Below, in pieces: positions 5,601 through 14,568 of a stretch of DNA of 22,748 nt (position 1 is its first letter; every line of letters begins with the position of its first letter). The position numbers and the translations under genes are program-made. The notes under the pieces are model-generated. The model was not told the DNA's origin. It worked only from the letters and a program-made list of their open reading frames with translations, and did no database searches. The stretch comes from Bacteroidales bacterium (GTDB lineage: Bacteria; Bacteroidota; Bacteroidia; Bacteroidales; FEN-979). The stretch covers positions 1 through 22,748 of the forward strand of contig JALNWG010000035.1 of the NCBI GenBank assembly GCA_023231005.1, written 5' to 3'.

Positions 5601-8600
5601 TTGCTTTACATTCTTGTGGTGATTTTTTCATTCCTCTTCACCCTTTATGCCGTGTTTCGCAGCGAGGGAATGCAATCGCTATTAATCCACCTGGGAGCTC
5701 ACTATCTTTCCAAAGAACTTAAAACCGAAGTGACCATCCGGGGGATCGATTTCTCGGTATTGCATGGTTTGGTTATCGAAGATATTCTGGTCAGAGATCG
5801 CTATCATGATATTCTGTTTTCCGCAGCGGCCCTCAGTGTGAAACCCGGAAAAATCAGTCTGAAAAATCATCAGGTCAACCTCAGTCAGGTATTTGTTGAT
5901 AAAGGAATCTTCCAGTTGATGACCCAAAAAGGCGACAGTACCTTGAATCTTCAGTTCATCCTCGATTATTTCGCTTCTGCCGATACGACGAAAAAAAAAG
6001 ACACCCTTCCCTCAAAGCCTTGGGATTTGTCGATATCCAATGTGAGTTTGCGGAGTACCCGGTTCCATTTTCAGGATAAAAATAAACCGCTGGTTTCCCT
6101 TGGAATGGATTATTCCAATATCGATGTCTCCGCAATTGACTTGGATCTGACCGATATTGCTTTTGCCGGCGACACAATCTATGCCAACATAAAGCAGCTA
6201 TCAGCACGGGAAAGGAGCGGTTTTGTGCTTCATAACCTCAGCGGGGAATTCCAGGTAAGCCCCGCATTTCTCAAAGCACACAACCTGAAAATACTAACCG
6301 ACCATTCGGATCTGGCACTGACCTTCGACTTTCTCTATGACCATTGGGGGGCCTATAACGATTTCCTTAACGAAGTGACTATTCAGACAAAAATCGAACC
6401 CAGTTATCTCGACTTGCAGGATATCGGCTATTTTGCCCCGGAATTGCTGGTTATGAAGGACCGTATCCGCTTATCGGGCGATATCAAGGGAACCGTCGCC
6501 AATTTTAAAGCCAGAAACCTTCGTTTTGCTTTTGGAAATAATACATTTTTCTGGGGAAATGTAAGCGCATTGGGACTCCCGGATGTGGAAGAAACTTTCA
6601 TCGATCTGAATATCAAGGCGATGAATACCACAAAAACCGATATTGAATCACTCCTTATCCCCGGTGATATTCGAAATCTCGAATTACCCGGCATACTGTC
6701 AAACATCGGAGTTGTAAATGTGAAGGGCAATTTTACAGGGTTTTATAATGATTTTGTAGCCAGTGTACACCTGAATACCAATCTGGGAAACATCACCACC
6801 GACCTGACTTTGAAACGTCAAAAGGGAAGTCGTTTACTTGGATATAAAGGGCAGTTGGATGCAGGTACTTTTGATCTTGGGAAGTTAATCGGGAAACAGG
6901 GCATCCTGGGCACTGTGACCATGAGGACGGATATTAACGGACAGGGTTTGAATTTAAAAGATGCTAACCTGGTGATGAATGTTCATATCGACTCGATTTT
7001 TTTGAATAAGTATAATTATCGGAATTTAGACCTTACGGGTTCTTTAGCAGATCAAAAATTCAATGGCAAACTTGCCGTTCGGGATCCAAATTTAAACCTC
7101 GATTTCGAGGGATTGATCGATTTGGGGGATACCTTGCCAAATTTTGATTTTTCTGCTATGATTCACAAGGCGCAGTTATTCCGGTTACACTTGTTAGACA
7201 GGGATTCGTCGCTAAATCTCCTGACGCGGATCAAGGTCGATTTTACTGGGAATAGCCTTGATAACATTGATGGCACCATCAATATTGATTCGTTGGTCTA
7301 TCGGGAGGGAAACCAGGTAATCAGCATGGATCATTTTTCATTAAATACCAAACAAGATACTGCGACAGGAAAAAGTTATTACCTCCGGTCGGATTTTGTG
7401 GATGCCGATGTTACCGGTTCTTTTTCATTTAAAGCCCTGATTCCCTCTCTCACCACCTTCATAAAAAATTATCTGGCTTCGTTTACCCTCAGAGATTCCC
7501 TGATCGAAAAGGAAAACCTGACCAACCAGGTGATGAATTACCATATCCTGTTTAAGCAATCCGGTGAACTTACTGCTGTTTTTCTTCCCATTCTTGAGGT
7601 GGCACCAAATTCTTCTCTCTATGGTTCCTATAACGAAGAAAAAGGATCCCTGATCATGATGGGCAAATCCCCGGCACTCATTGTGTCAGGAATAGAGCTT
7701 AACGATTGGTTCCTGGATGCGGAAAATAAAAGGAACAATTTGTTGATTCAGACAGGATGTTCCGGTTTGTTTTTAAAAAAGTCTGATAACAAAGATTCCT
7801 TAGAAGTGAAACTGGATTCAGTACATTTGGTGTCGGTTGTTCGCCACGACAGCATACTCAATCAACTTTCCTGGTCCGATCGTGCTGTAAAAAGTGAAGT
7901 TAACGGGTTCCTGAGTTTCATAAAAAGCCCGGCTGTAGAAATACAGTTGACCCATTTCAATGTTTTTATGAACCAGAAATTCTGGTCGGTTGATTCCAAA
8001 AACCGGATGACTATTGACACTTCCGGTTCTGTCCATTTGTCGAATCTGGGTTTCTTTTCTGAGGATCAGTATTTAACCCTGAACGGAAATTATTCGTCGA
8101 AAGCGGGTGACACACTTGAAGTGAATTTTAATAAAGTGGATATCTCGCAAATTGATAAACTGTTAAATAATGATCAGATTGATTTTGACGGAATTTTGAG
8201 TGGCCAGGTTAAATTGACCAACCCGGGAAAGCATATTTCAGTATGCTCCGATCTCCATATTAAAAAATTAGTTTTTAACCATGAAGCGCTGGGTGATGCG
8301 AATCTGAATATTACCTATAATGATCTGGCTTCACGTTTCGATGTGCTATCGGAAATCATTTACCATGGAAATGTGGGGACCAACATTCCCTTTTCGTTGA
8401 AAGGGAGTTATTTCCTGGCAAAGCCGAACCCTCATTTTGATTTTGACCTGACGTTAAAAAATCTGAATTTGAGAATGGTGGGTCCTTTTGTAAAAAGTTT
8501 TATGACGGGGTTGAACGGGTTGGCTTCGGGTCATGTAAAAATTACCGGAACCCCGGAAAAACCGAATTTGGCGGGGCAGCTCAGGCTGGCCCGTACGGAA

Positions 8601-10016
8601 TTCAAAATCAACTATCTCAATGTCCCATATTCGTTTGCTGATGTGGTAAACATCGACAGCACTGCTTTTCATTTCGACAACATCACAATTTTTGATTCGC
8701 TGGGTCATAAATCTATTTTGAATGGACAGATCAGCCATCATAATTTTGGGGATTTCAGGGTGGGATTAAACGTGAAAATGACCGATTTTTCTGCCTTTAA
8801 CAACACCCGTGCCCAGAACAGTATCTTCTTTGGAAAAGCTCGCGGGTCGGGAAATGTCAACATAACAGGCCCGTTCGATAATATTTCCGTTGAAGTAAAA
8901 GCAAATACTGCCGGAAATACCCATGTTGTCATCCCCATTGATCTCACCCAGTCAGTTGGTCAGAGCGATTACATCATCTTTCTAAAACCGGATTCTGATT
9001 CATCCGGAATTCATGCCATCCAAAAGCAGCCGACCGGAAACGGATTGACCCTCAATCTCGGGTTGCGCGTTAACCAGGATGCGCAGGTCGAAGTATTTCT
9101 TCCCAATCAATTGGGCAGCCTGAAAGCCAATGGAACGGGAAACCTGTTCATGGGGATGACCCCTACAACACCGTTTATGCTTTCCGGAACATACACCTTG
9201 TCGAAAGGGTCATTTTTATTTACCTTTAAGAACGTATTGCGTAAACCTATGCAAATTAATGAAGGCAGCATCATCAGTTGGACTGGCGATCCGGCAGATG
9301 CAAATATTTCTGTAACAGCAACCTATAAGACCAGGGCTCCCCTAAAGGGCCTTACAACCAGTGTGGAGGAAGAAGGAATCCGCGTCCCGGTGGAATGTAT
9401 CATCCGGTTAAGCGGAAAACTTTTAAATCCCGAAATATCTTTTGGGATCAACCTCCCCAATGCTCCGGAAGACATACGAAACATTGTTTATTCCTGTATC
9501 GATACCACCAATGCGACCATCATGAGTGAACAAACCATCTACCTCATGATGCTGAACCAATTCAAACCGATTGTAGGTGCTTCCGGTACTGTGGATGTCG
9601 GTTCTGCCGGAATGTCGCTGATTACCAATCAACTCAGCAGTTGGTTGTCGGGAATTAACCAGCATGTGAATGTTGATGTTAACTATAAAATGGCTACGGC
9701 TACCACGTCGCAGGAATTCGATGTGGGTATATCCACACAACTCTTCAACGACCGCTTGCTCATTGATGGCACTTTTGGAATGAATTCATATAATAATGCC
9801 ACCATCCAGCAGTCGAGTACGATTGTGGGCGATATCAACATCCAATATGTTTTGACAGCAAACCGGCGATGGAGAGTACATACATTTAACCGTACGAATA
9901 CGCTGAATATTCTCAACAACAATGCGCCATACACGCAGGGTGTGGGGTTAACATATCAACGTGATTTTTCGAACTTTGGCGATCTGTTTAAACCTTCAAA
10001 AAAGAAAATAAAATAA
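5601..10016 (+). CDS. tamB: TamB-like translocation/assembly module protein (DUF490)
   Basis: This is a very large AsmA/TamB-family protein (1471 aa from the TTG at 5601). Such proteins are anchored in the inner membrane and span the periplasm as a long beta-groove. They help outer-membrane protein assembly and carry phospholipids to the outer membrane. The N-terminus has one hydrophobic helix (about 3-18, LYILVVIFSFLFTLYAVF) followed by LSKELKTEVTIRGIDF, typical of the family. The middle is a long run of short beta-strand repeats. The C-terminal TamB domain is recognisable from about residue 1000, with the hallmark INEGSIISWTGDPADANI and VTATYKTRAPL near 1219-1248, ending GVGLTYQRDFSNFGDLFKPS. 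The start is uncertain: the frame is open back to 5553 and encodes the basic stretch RKRKSTIKTLSK just before the membrane helix, but contains no ATG. The T9SS cargo gene follows after 5 bp. Confidence 0.92.
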   Translation: MLYILVVIFSFLFTLYAVFRSEGMQSLLIHLGAHYLSKELKTEVTIRGIDFSVLHGLVIEDILVRDRYHDILFSAAALSVKPGKISLKNHQVNLSQVFVDKGIFQLMTQKGDSTLNLQFILDYFASADTTKKKDTLPSKPWDLSISNVSLRSTRFHFQDKNKPLVSLGMDYSNIDVSAIDLDLTDIAFAGDTIYANIKQLSARERSGFVLHNLSGEFQVSPAFLKAHNLKILTDHSDLALTFDFLYDHWGAYNDFLNEVTIQTKIEPSYLDLQDIGYFAPELLVMKDRIRLSGDIKGTVANFKARNLRFAFGNNTFFWGNVSALGLPDVEETFIDLNIKAMNTTKTDIESLLIPGDIRNLELPGILSNIGVVNVKGNFTGFYNDFVASVHLNTNLGNITTDLTLKRQKGSRLLGYKGQLDAGTFDLGKLIGKQGILGTVTMRTDINGQGLNLKDANLVMNVHIDSIFLNKYNYRNLDLTGSLADQKFNGKLAVRDPNLNLDFEGLIDLGDTLPNFDFSAMIHKAQLFRLHLLDRDSSLNLLTRIKVDFTGNSLDNIDGTINIDSLVYREGNQVISMDHFSLNTKQDTATGKSYYLRSDFVDADVTGSFSFKALIPSLTTFIKNYLASFTLRDSLIEKENLTNQVMNYHILFKQSGELTAVFLPILEVAPNSSLYGSYNEEKGSLIMMGKSPALIVSGIELNDWFLDAENKRNNLLIQTGCSGLFLKKSDNKDSLEVKLDSVHLVSVVRHDSILNQLSWSDRAVKSEVNGFLSFIKSPAVEIQLTHFNVFMNQKFWSVDSKNRMTIDTSGSVHLSNLGFFSEDQYLTLNGNYSSKAGDTLEVNFNKVDISQIDKLLNNDQIDFDGILSGQVKLTNPGKHISVCSDLHIKKLVFNHEALGDANLNITYNDLASRFDVLSEIIYHGNVGTNIPFSLKGSYFLAKPNPHFDFDLTLKNLNLRMVGPFVKSFMTGLNGLASGHVKITGTPEKPNLAGQLRLARTEFKINYLNVPYSFADVVNIDSTAFHFDNITIFDSLGHKSILNGQISHHNFGDFRVGLNVKMTDFSAFNNTRAQNSIFFGKARGSGNVNITGPFDNISVEVKANTAGNTHVVIPIDLTQSVGQSDYIIFLKPDSDSSGIHAIQKQPTGNGLTLNLGLRVNQDAQVEVFLPNQLGSLKANGTGNLFMGMTPTTPFMLSGTYTLSKGSFLFTFKNVLRKPMQINEGSIISWTGDPADANISVTATYKTRAPLKGLTTSVEEEGIRVPVECIIRLSGKLLNPEISFGINLPNAPEDIRNIVYSCIDTTNATIMSEQTIYLMMLNQFKPIVGASGTVDVGSAGMSLITNQLSSWLSGINQHVNVDVNYKMATATTSQEFDVGISTQLFNDRLLIDGTFGMNSYNNATIQQSSTIVGDINIQYVLTANRRWRVHTFNRTNTLNILNNNAPYTQGVGLTYQRDFSNFGDLFKPSKKKIK

Positions 10017-10021
10017 GCATT

Positions 10022-11323
10022 ATGAAAAAATCAAAGCGTTTTTTATTTGTCATTGTTTTCATCCTGGCCACTTCTTTTTCAGTGAAAACGGGCTATTCCC
10101 AAATCGTAGTCGGATCTTCCGATATGCCTTCCGCCGGGGATACTTTGCGGGTCAGTCTGACCAATGTGGTGCCTTCCGGATTTTCAGCTACCGCTATGGA
10201 TACTTCATGGAATTTCAGTATGCTGGAAGCCATGAGCCAGCGGGTAGATACCTTTGTAAGCGCTACTGCCACTCCTTCATCCTATCAGTTGTTTTTCGTA
10301 TTATTGGGCGGGGCCAATCTGGCTTCTCCGCTCAATACCACCATCATCCCCGGATTACCGTTGACCAATGGTTATACCTTTTTTAAAAACAGCGCCTCTT
10401 CTTATGGCGAACTTGGATCGGCATATACCATTCAGGGTGTTCCCTTACCCGCCAAATATGATAATCCCGATAAAATCTACGAATTCCCATTAACGCCGGG
10501 TAAAACCTGGAATTCCAACTCTGTTTTCACCCTTCAGGTTCCCAATGTTGCCTTTTTGAGCATCCATCTTGAAAGGTCCAGCATTGTGGATGGTTGGGGC
10601 ACCCTGACCACTCCTTTTGGAGTTTTCCAAACATTAAGAGTGAAATCAACCCTCATTCAGCACGACAGCGTTTATATCGATTCGCTGGGCTTAGGCTTTC
10701 CGATAAACAGGGCCATAACGGAATACAAATGGCTCACTAACGGAAAGGGGATTCCCCTTCTCCAGATCAATGAAGAATCCGGCCTGGTAACTGCTACATA
10801 CCGCGATATTTGCCGCATGTCGGCCCAACCTTTGAGCGTGGACCTGGGGCCGGATACAGCAGTTTATAAAGGAACCACCCTTACCCTTCATGCCGATGTG
10901 AGTGGGGGAGCTCCTCCCTATCAGATTTTCTGGAATACCCTGGATACCGGATCCACCTTACCCGTTACGATACAGGACAGCAGCGCCTTTACTGTTCTGG
11001 TGCTGGATGCCCTCCAAAACATTGCTTCCGACCAAAAAGTGATCATCATCAGGTATTCGCCGGGAATCGACGAGAAAAATCAGTCAGCCGTGCAAATATC
11101 TCCAAATCCGGCTGATGATAAAGTAACCGTGATGGTACCTGATACAGATCAAAAAATGGTCATGGATGTCGTTTCCACTTCGGGTAAGTTGGTAAAATCG
11201 GACTTGACAATCCTGCCCGGCCAACCCAATACCTTCGATTTTTCTGATCTTCCCAAAGGAATTTACCTCCTGAAACTCAAAAATTCCATTCACAAATATA
11301 ACGGCAAACTAATAATCAAATAA
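10022..11323 (+). CDS. Secreted protein with T9SS type A sorting domain
   Basis: The 433-aa protein has a Sec signal peptide (about 1-27: MKKSKRFLFVIVFILATSFS followed by VKTGYSQ, cleavage probably after SQ). The region from about 28 to 260 is a beta-rich domain of unknown function. Around 262-350 lies an Ig/PKD-like segment (LHADVSGGAPPYQIFWNTLD...), like those in adhesive Bacteroidota surface proteins. From about 356 to 433 is the Por secretion tail: ISPNPADDKVTV, then DVVSTSGKLV, then LPKGIYLLKLKN and a final KLIIK. The protein should be exported by Sec, cross the outer membrane by the type IX system, and end up attached or released outside. It starts 5 bp after tamB and is probably co-transcribed with it. 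The specific function cannot be told from sequence. Confidence 0.9.
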   Translation: MKKSKRFLFVIVFILATSFSVKTGYSQIVVGSSDMPSAGDTLRVSLTNVVPSGFSATAMDTSWNFSMLEAMSQRVDTFVSATATPSSYQLFFVLLGGANLASPLNTTIIPGLPLTNGYTFFKNSASSYGELGSAYTIQGVPLPAKYDNPDKIYEFPLTPGKTWNSNSVFTLQVPNVAFLSIHLERSSIVDGWGTLTTPFGVFQTLRVKSTLIQHDSVYIDSLGLGFPINRAITEYKWLTNGKGIPLLQINEESGLVTATYRDICRMSAQPLSVDLGPDTAVYKGTTLTLHADVSGGAPPYQIFWNTLDTGSTLPVTIQDSSAFTVLVLDALQNIASDQKVIIIRYSPGIDEKNQSAVQISPNPADDKVTVMVPDTDQKMVMDVVSTSGKLVKSDLTILPGQPNTFDFSDLPKGIYLLKLKNSIHKYNGKLIIK

Positions 11324-11391
11324 TTTGTAATTTTTAATTTGTAATTTTTAATTTGTAATTCCTAATTCCTAATTCCTAACTCCTAATTGTT
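11322..11391. repeat. Heptanucleotide tandem repeat, ten units
   Basis: Ten 7-bp units lie in perfect register. AATTTGT alternates with AATTTTT for five units (11322-11356), then AATTCCT appears three times, followed by AACTCCT and AATTGTT. The array begins inside the stop codon of the preceding gene and ends 2 bp before the ATG at 11394, so it is the entire intergenic region. It supplies TTTG words at 14-bp intervals and TAATTTG words that resemble promoter boxes. It is likely to gain or lose units by slippage, which would change the spacing upstream of the AddA-like gene. Confidence 0.85.
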
Positions 11392-11393
11392 TC

Positions 11394-14300
11394 ATGTCCT
11401 TCACGGTTTATCGTTCATCTGCAGGTTCAGGTAAAACATTTACGCTGGTTAAGGAATATTTGAAAATAATTCTTTCAGAGCCCCATGATTTCCGGCACAT
11501 TCTGGCCATTACCTTTACCAACAAAGCAGCCGCGGAGATGAAGGAGCGCGTATTGTCAGCGCTCCGTGAAATAAGTTCGAATGCAGAAACCGGCCACGGT
11601 TCCGCTTTGATGGCGATATTGGCTACCGAAACTGGATTAACCCCTCCCGTTCTGGTTAAACGGGCATCACAAGTGCTGGCGATGATCCTGCATAACTATT
11701 CCGATTTTGCCATCGGCACCATCGATGGTTTTTCACATCGGATCATCCGTTCCTTTGCCCACGATTTTGGATTGCCTGCTCAGTTCAATGTCGGTCTCGA
11801 TTCGGAGGAGTTATTGACCATGGCCGTGGATCTTCTTCTGGAGAAGGCCGGAAATGATGAAGAGCTCACCTGTTTCCTGGTGAAATTCATTGAAATCAGA
11901 ATGGACGAAGATAAAAGCTGGAACATCGATCGGATTCTGACTAATTTCGCTTCTGTTCTGATGGATGAAGAGGGACAGGAACACATTGTTGCCCTTAGGT
12001 CGCTTACGTTAACCGATTTTTCAAAGATCACTGCCAAGCTATATACCCTGATCTCCGGATTTGAAAAGAAAATTCAGCTTCTCGGGAAGGAAGGAGCGGA
12101 GATGATCCGAAAATCGGGTATTTCGCCGGATGTTTTCTTTCAGGGAGAAAAAGGTATTTCGAAATATTTTGATTATCTCGCTTCCGGAAAGTTCGACAAG
12201 ATGGAGCCGAATTCTTTTGTGCGAAAGATGGTGGAGTCGGATAGATGGACCAGCGGAAAAGCCACACCGGCCGACATTGCCCAGGTTGAACAGATCAAGC
12301 CGGATTTGCTGTTGCTCTACCAAAAGATCATCGCCTTACTGGATGGCGGACGCGAAAGTTTTGCACTTCAGAAATTGCTCACCAAAACTATTTTTCCACT
12401 TGCCGTTTTAAATGAGATTGAAAGAATTTTGACCGAGTTGAAAAAGCAAAAAAAGCTGGTTCATATATCGGAATTTAACAAGCGGATCTCCTCCATTGTG
12501 ATGCGTGAACCGGTTCCTTTTATTTATGAGCGGTTGGGCGAAAAATACCATCATCTGATGATCGATGAATTCCAGGATACTTCCCGTTTACAATGGCAGA
12601 ATTTTGTTCCCTTGATGGAAAATGCCCTGGCATCGGGATATTTTAACTTAGTTGTCGGGGATGGAAAACAAGCCATATACCGTTGGCGAAACGGCGATGT
12701 TAACCAGTTTTCGCAACTTCCGGCTCTTCAGGATAGTGATAAAAACCCCCTGATCAGGCAACGTGAGCAAGCCCTGAAAAATAATTTTCTTGAAAAAAAC
12801 CTTCAGCGCAACTTCCGGTCGAAACAAGAGATTGTAACATTCAACAACCGGTTCTTCGGATTTCTTTCGGATCTTCTGGATGACAACGGAAAGCGGGTGT
12901 ACCAGGACCTCAGGCAGGAGGTTGACCCTGAAAAGACCGGTGGTTATATCCGGATTCAATTTTTAGATGGAAAGAACCGGAGAAATTTTGAGGAAACGAA
13001 TCTGGGCGCAGTTCTCCTCCTTATCAGAGCGCTCTGTGAAGAGGGATATGCATTGCGTGATATTGCCATCCTGTGCCGGAAAAACGATCAGGCAAATATG
13101 ATTGCCCGCCGGCTGATGGGAGAGGGGATCAAGGTTGTTTCAGCCGAATCGCTGCTGCTCAAGGAGTCTCCGGAGGTAAGGTTTCTGATCTCGTTTCTCC
13201 GGTTGCTTTATACTGCTGAAAACCCGGTTACCCATGCGGAAATAGCAGGATACCTGTTTCAGACAAAACGCTTAAAAGAGTCTTCCTGGCCGGAGACTTT
13301 AAAAAATTGTCTTCCTATATCCGGATCCGGAGATGGCTTTTTCACCTGGTTAAACAACCAGGGATGGAGGCTGCAAAAAGATGACCTGCTGTCGTTGCCA
13401 CTCTTTGATTTGTGTGAGACATTGATCCGGCAATTCAACCTCAATACCCCGGTGGATCCCTACCTTCAGTTTTTCCTGGATTCGGTATTTGGTTTTATGA
13501 ATCTTGATCTGGCCAATGCAGGCGATTTTTTAGACTGGTGGGAGGCTCATAAAGACAAACTCTCCTTAGTTGTACCGGAAGCATTGGATGCTGTAAAGAT
13601 CATGACCGTGCATAAAGCTAAAGGTTTACAGTTCCCGGTTGTCATCTTTCCGTTTGCAACAGAGGCCAAACGGCAAACCCGGGATTATTTGTGGGTGGAT
13701 CTTCATGAAGAGGAGTTTCCTGAATTGAGGACTTCGCTTGTGAAAGTGGAAAAAGATCTGGAAAACACCATTTTCAGAGATCTGTATCAGGAGGAGGATC
13801 GGAAATCGTTGCTCGACCTTATCAATTTACTTTATGTCGTAATGACACGCCCCGAAGAACGCCTTTATGTTCTGACATCCGGTTCGCAGGAAAAGTCAGT
13901 AAAAGCTCAATCCATCCCGGCATTTTTCGAATCATTCCTCAAAGCGGAAGGGGTATGGAATCCCGACCAAACCATTTATGAATCGGGTAAGAAATCAAAA
14001 CCGTTGGTGAAAACTTCTTCTCCTGCAGATGCTTTGCCGCTTACCTCCTTTATTTCTGAAGAATGGAGGGATAAGTTGAAGATCCGGTTGAGGGCACCGG
14101 AATTCTGGGATGTGGAACAACCTTTGGGCAATATCCAGTTCGGTACTTTAGTTCACGCCTTGCTGGAAAAAATCAACACCCAGCGGGATGTTGAGCCTGC
14201 CTTGCATCAGGCCATTGTTATGGGGGTGATTGCCCGTGAAAAAATTGAACCGGTACGCCGGATGTTGGATCAGGTGATATTTCATGCGGAACTCGGGAGG

Positions 14301-14552
14301 TACTATTCCGATGCCGTGAAGGTTAAAACGGAACCCGAAATCCTTCTCCCCGATGGCAAGGTGGCACGTCCCGATCGGGTGGTTTTTGATAATGGTCATC
14401 CGGTTGTTATTGAATATAAAACCGGGAAAAAGGACCCCCGCCATATTGAACAACTTAATCAGTATGGTGATTTTTTGCTGGAAATGGGATATGACCAGGT
14501 AACCAAATACCTGGTATATTTACATGAAAAAATTGAAATAGAAAAAATCTGA
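11394..14552 (+). CDS. addA: AddA-like UvrD-family helicase-nuclease
   Basis: This is the helicase and nuclease subunit of an AddAB/RecBCD-type enzyme, which resects double-strand breaks for RecA loading. The 1052-aa protein has the full SF1 set: Walker A SSAGSGKT (8-15, Lys14), motif Ia LAITFTNKAAAEMKERV (37-53), Walker B DEFQD (391-395), motif III VVGDGKQAIYRWRNGD (420-435), motif IV RNFRS (472-476), motif V TVHKAKGLQFP (738-748), and motif VI LLYVVMTRPEERL (812-824). The C-terminal PD-(D/E)XK nuclease shows GTLVHALLEKI (His921), PDR (Asp994) and IEYKTG (Glu1007, Lys1009), so both activities look intact. The start Met precedes FTVYRSSAGSGKT, as expected for a P-loop close to the N-terminus. 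Its likely partner AddB is two genes downstream. Confidence 0.93.
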   Translation: MSFTVYRSSAGSGKTFTLVKEYLKIILSEPHDFRHILAITFTNKAAAEMKERVLSALREISSNAETGHGSALMAILATETGLTPPVLVKRASQVLAMILHNYSDFAIGTIDGFSHRIIRSFAHDFGLPAQFNVGLDSEELLTMAVDLLLEKAGNDEELTCFLVKFIEIRMDEDKSWNIDRILTNFASVLMDEEGQEHIVALRSLTLTDFSKITAKLYTLISGFEKKIQLLGKEGAEMIRKSGISPDVFFQGEKGISKYFDYLASGKFDKMEPNSFVRKMVESDRWTSGKATPADIAQVEQIKPDLLLLYQKIIALLDGGRESFALQKLLTKTIFPLAVLNEIERILTELKKQKKLVHISEFNKRISSIVMREPVPFIYERLGEKYHHLMIDEFQDTSRLQWQNFVPLMENALASGYFNLVVGDGKQAIYRWRNGDVNQFSQLPALQDSDKNPLIRQREQALKNNFLEKNLQRNFRSKQEIVTFNNRFFGFLSDLLDDNGKRVYQDLRQEVDPEKTGGYIRIQFLDGKNRRNFEETNLGAVLLLIRALCEEGYALRDIAILCRKNDQANMIARRLMGEGIKVVSAESLLLKESPEVRFLISFLRLLYTAENPVTHAEIAGYLFQTKRLKESSWPETLKNCLPISGSGDGFFTWLNNQGWRLQKDDLLSLPLFDLCETLIRQFNLNTPVDPYLQFFLDSVFGFMNLDLANAGDFLDWWEAHKDKLSLVVPEALDAVKIMTVHKAKGLQFPVVIFPFATEAKRQTRDYLWVDLHEEEFPELRTSLVKVEKDLENTIFRDLYQEEDRKSLLDLINLLYVVMTRPEERLYVLTSGSQEKSVKAQSIPAFFESFLKAEGVWNPDQTIYESGKKSKPLVKTSSPADALPLTSFISEEWRDKLKIRLRAPEFWDVEQPLGNIQFGTLVHALLEKINTQRDVEPALHQAIVMGVIAREKIEPVRRMLDQVIFHAELGRYYSDAVKVKTEPEILLPDGKVARPDRVVFDNGHPVVIEYKTGKKDPRHIEQLNQYGDFLLEMGYDQVTKYLVYLHEKIEIEKI

Positions 14553-14568
14553 ACAAAACGATTCTACT

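Noticed and set aside
11322..11391. Considered as a CRISPR array
   Set aside because: The units are 7 bp with no spacers; it is a simple tandem repeat.
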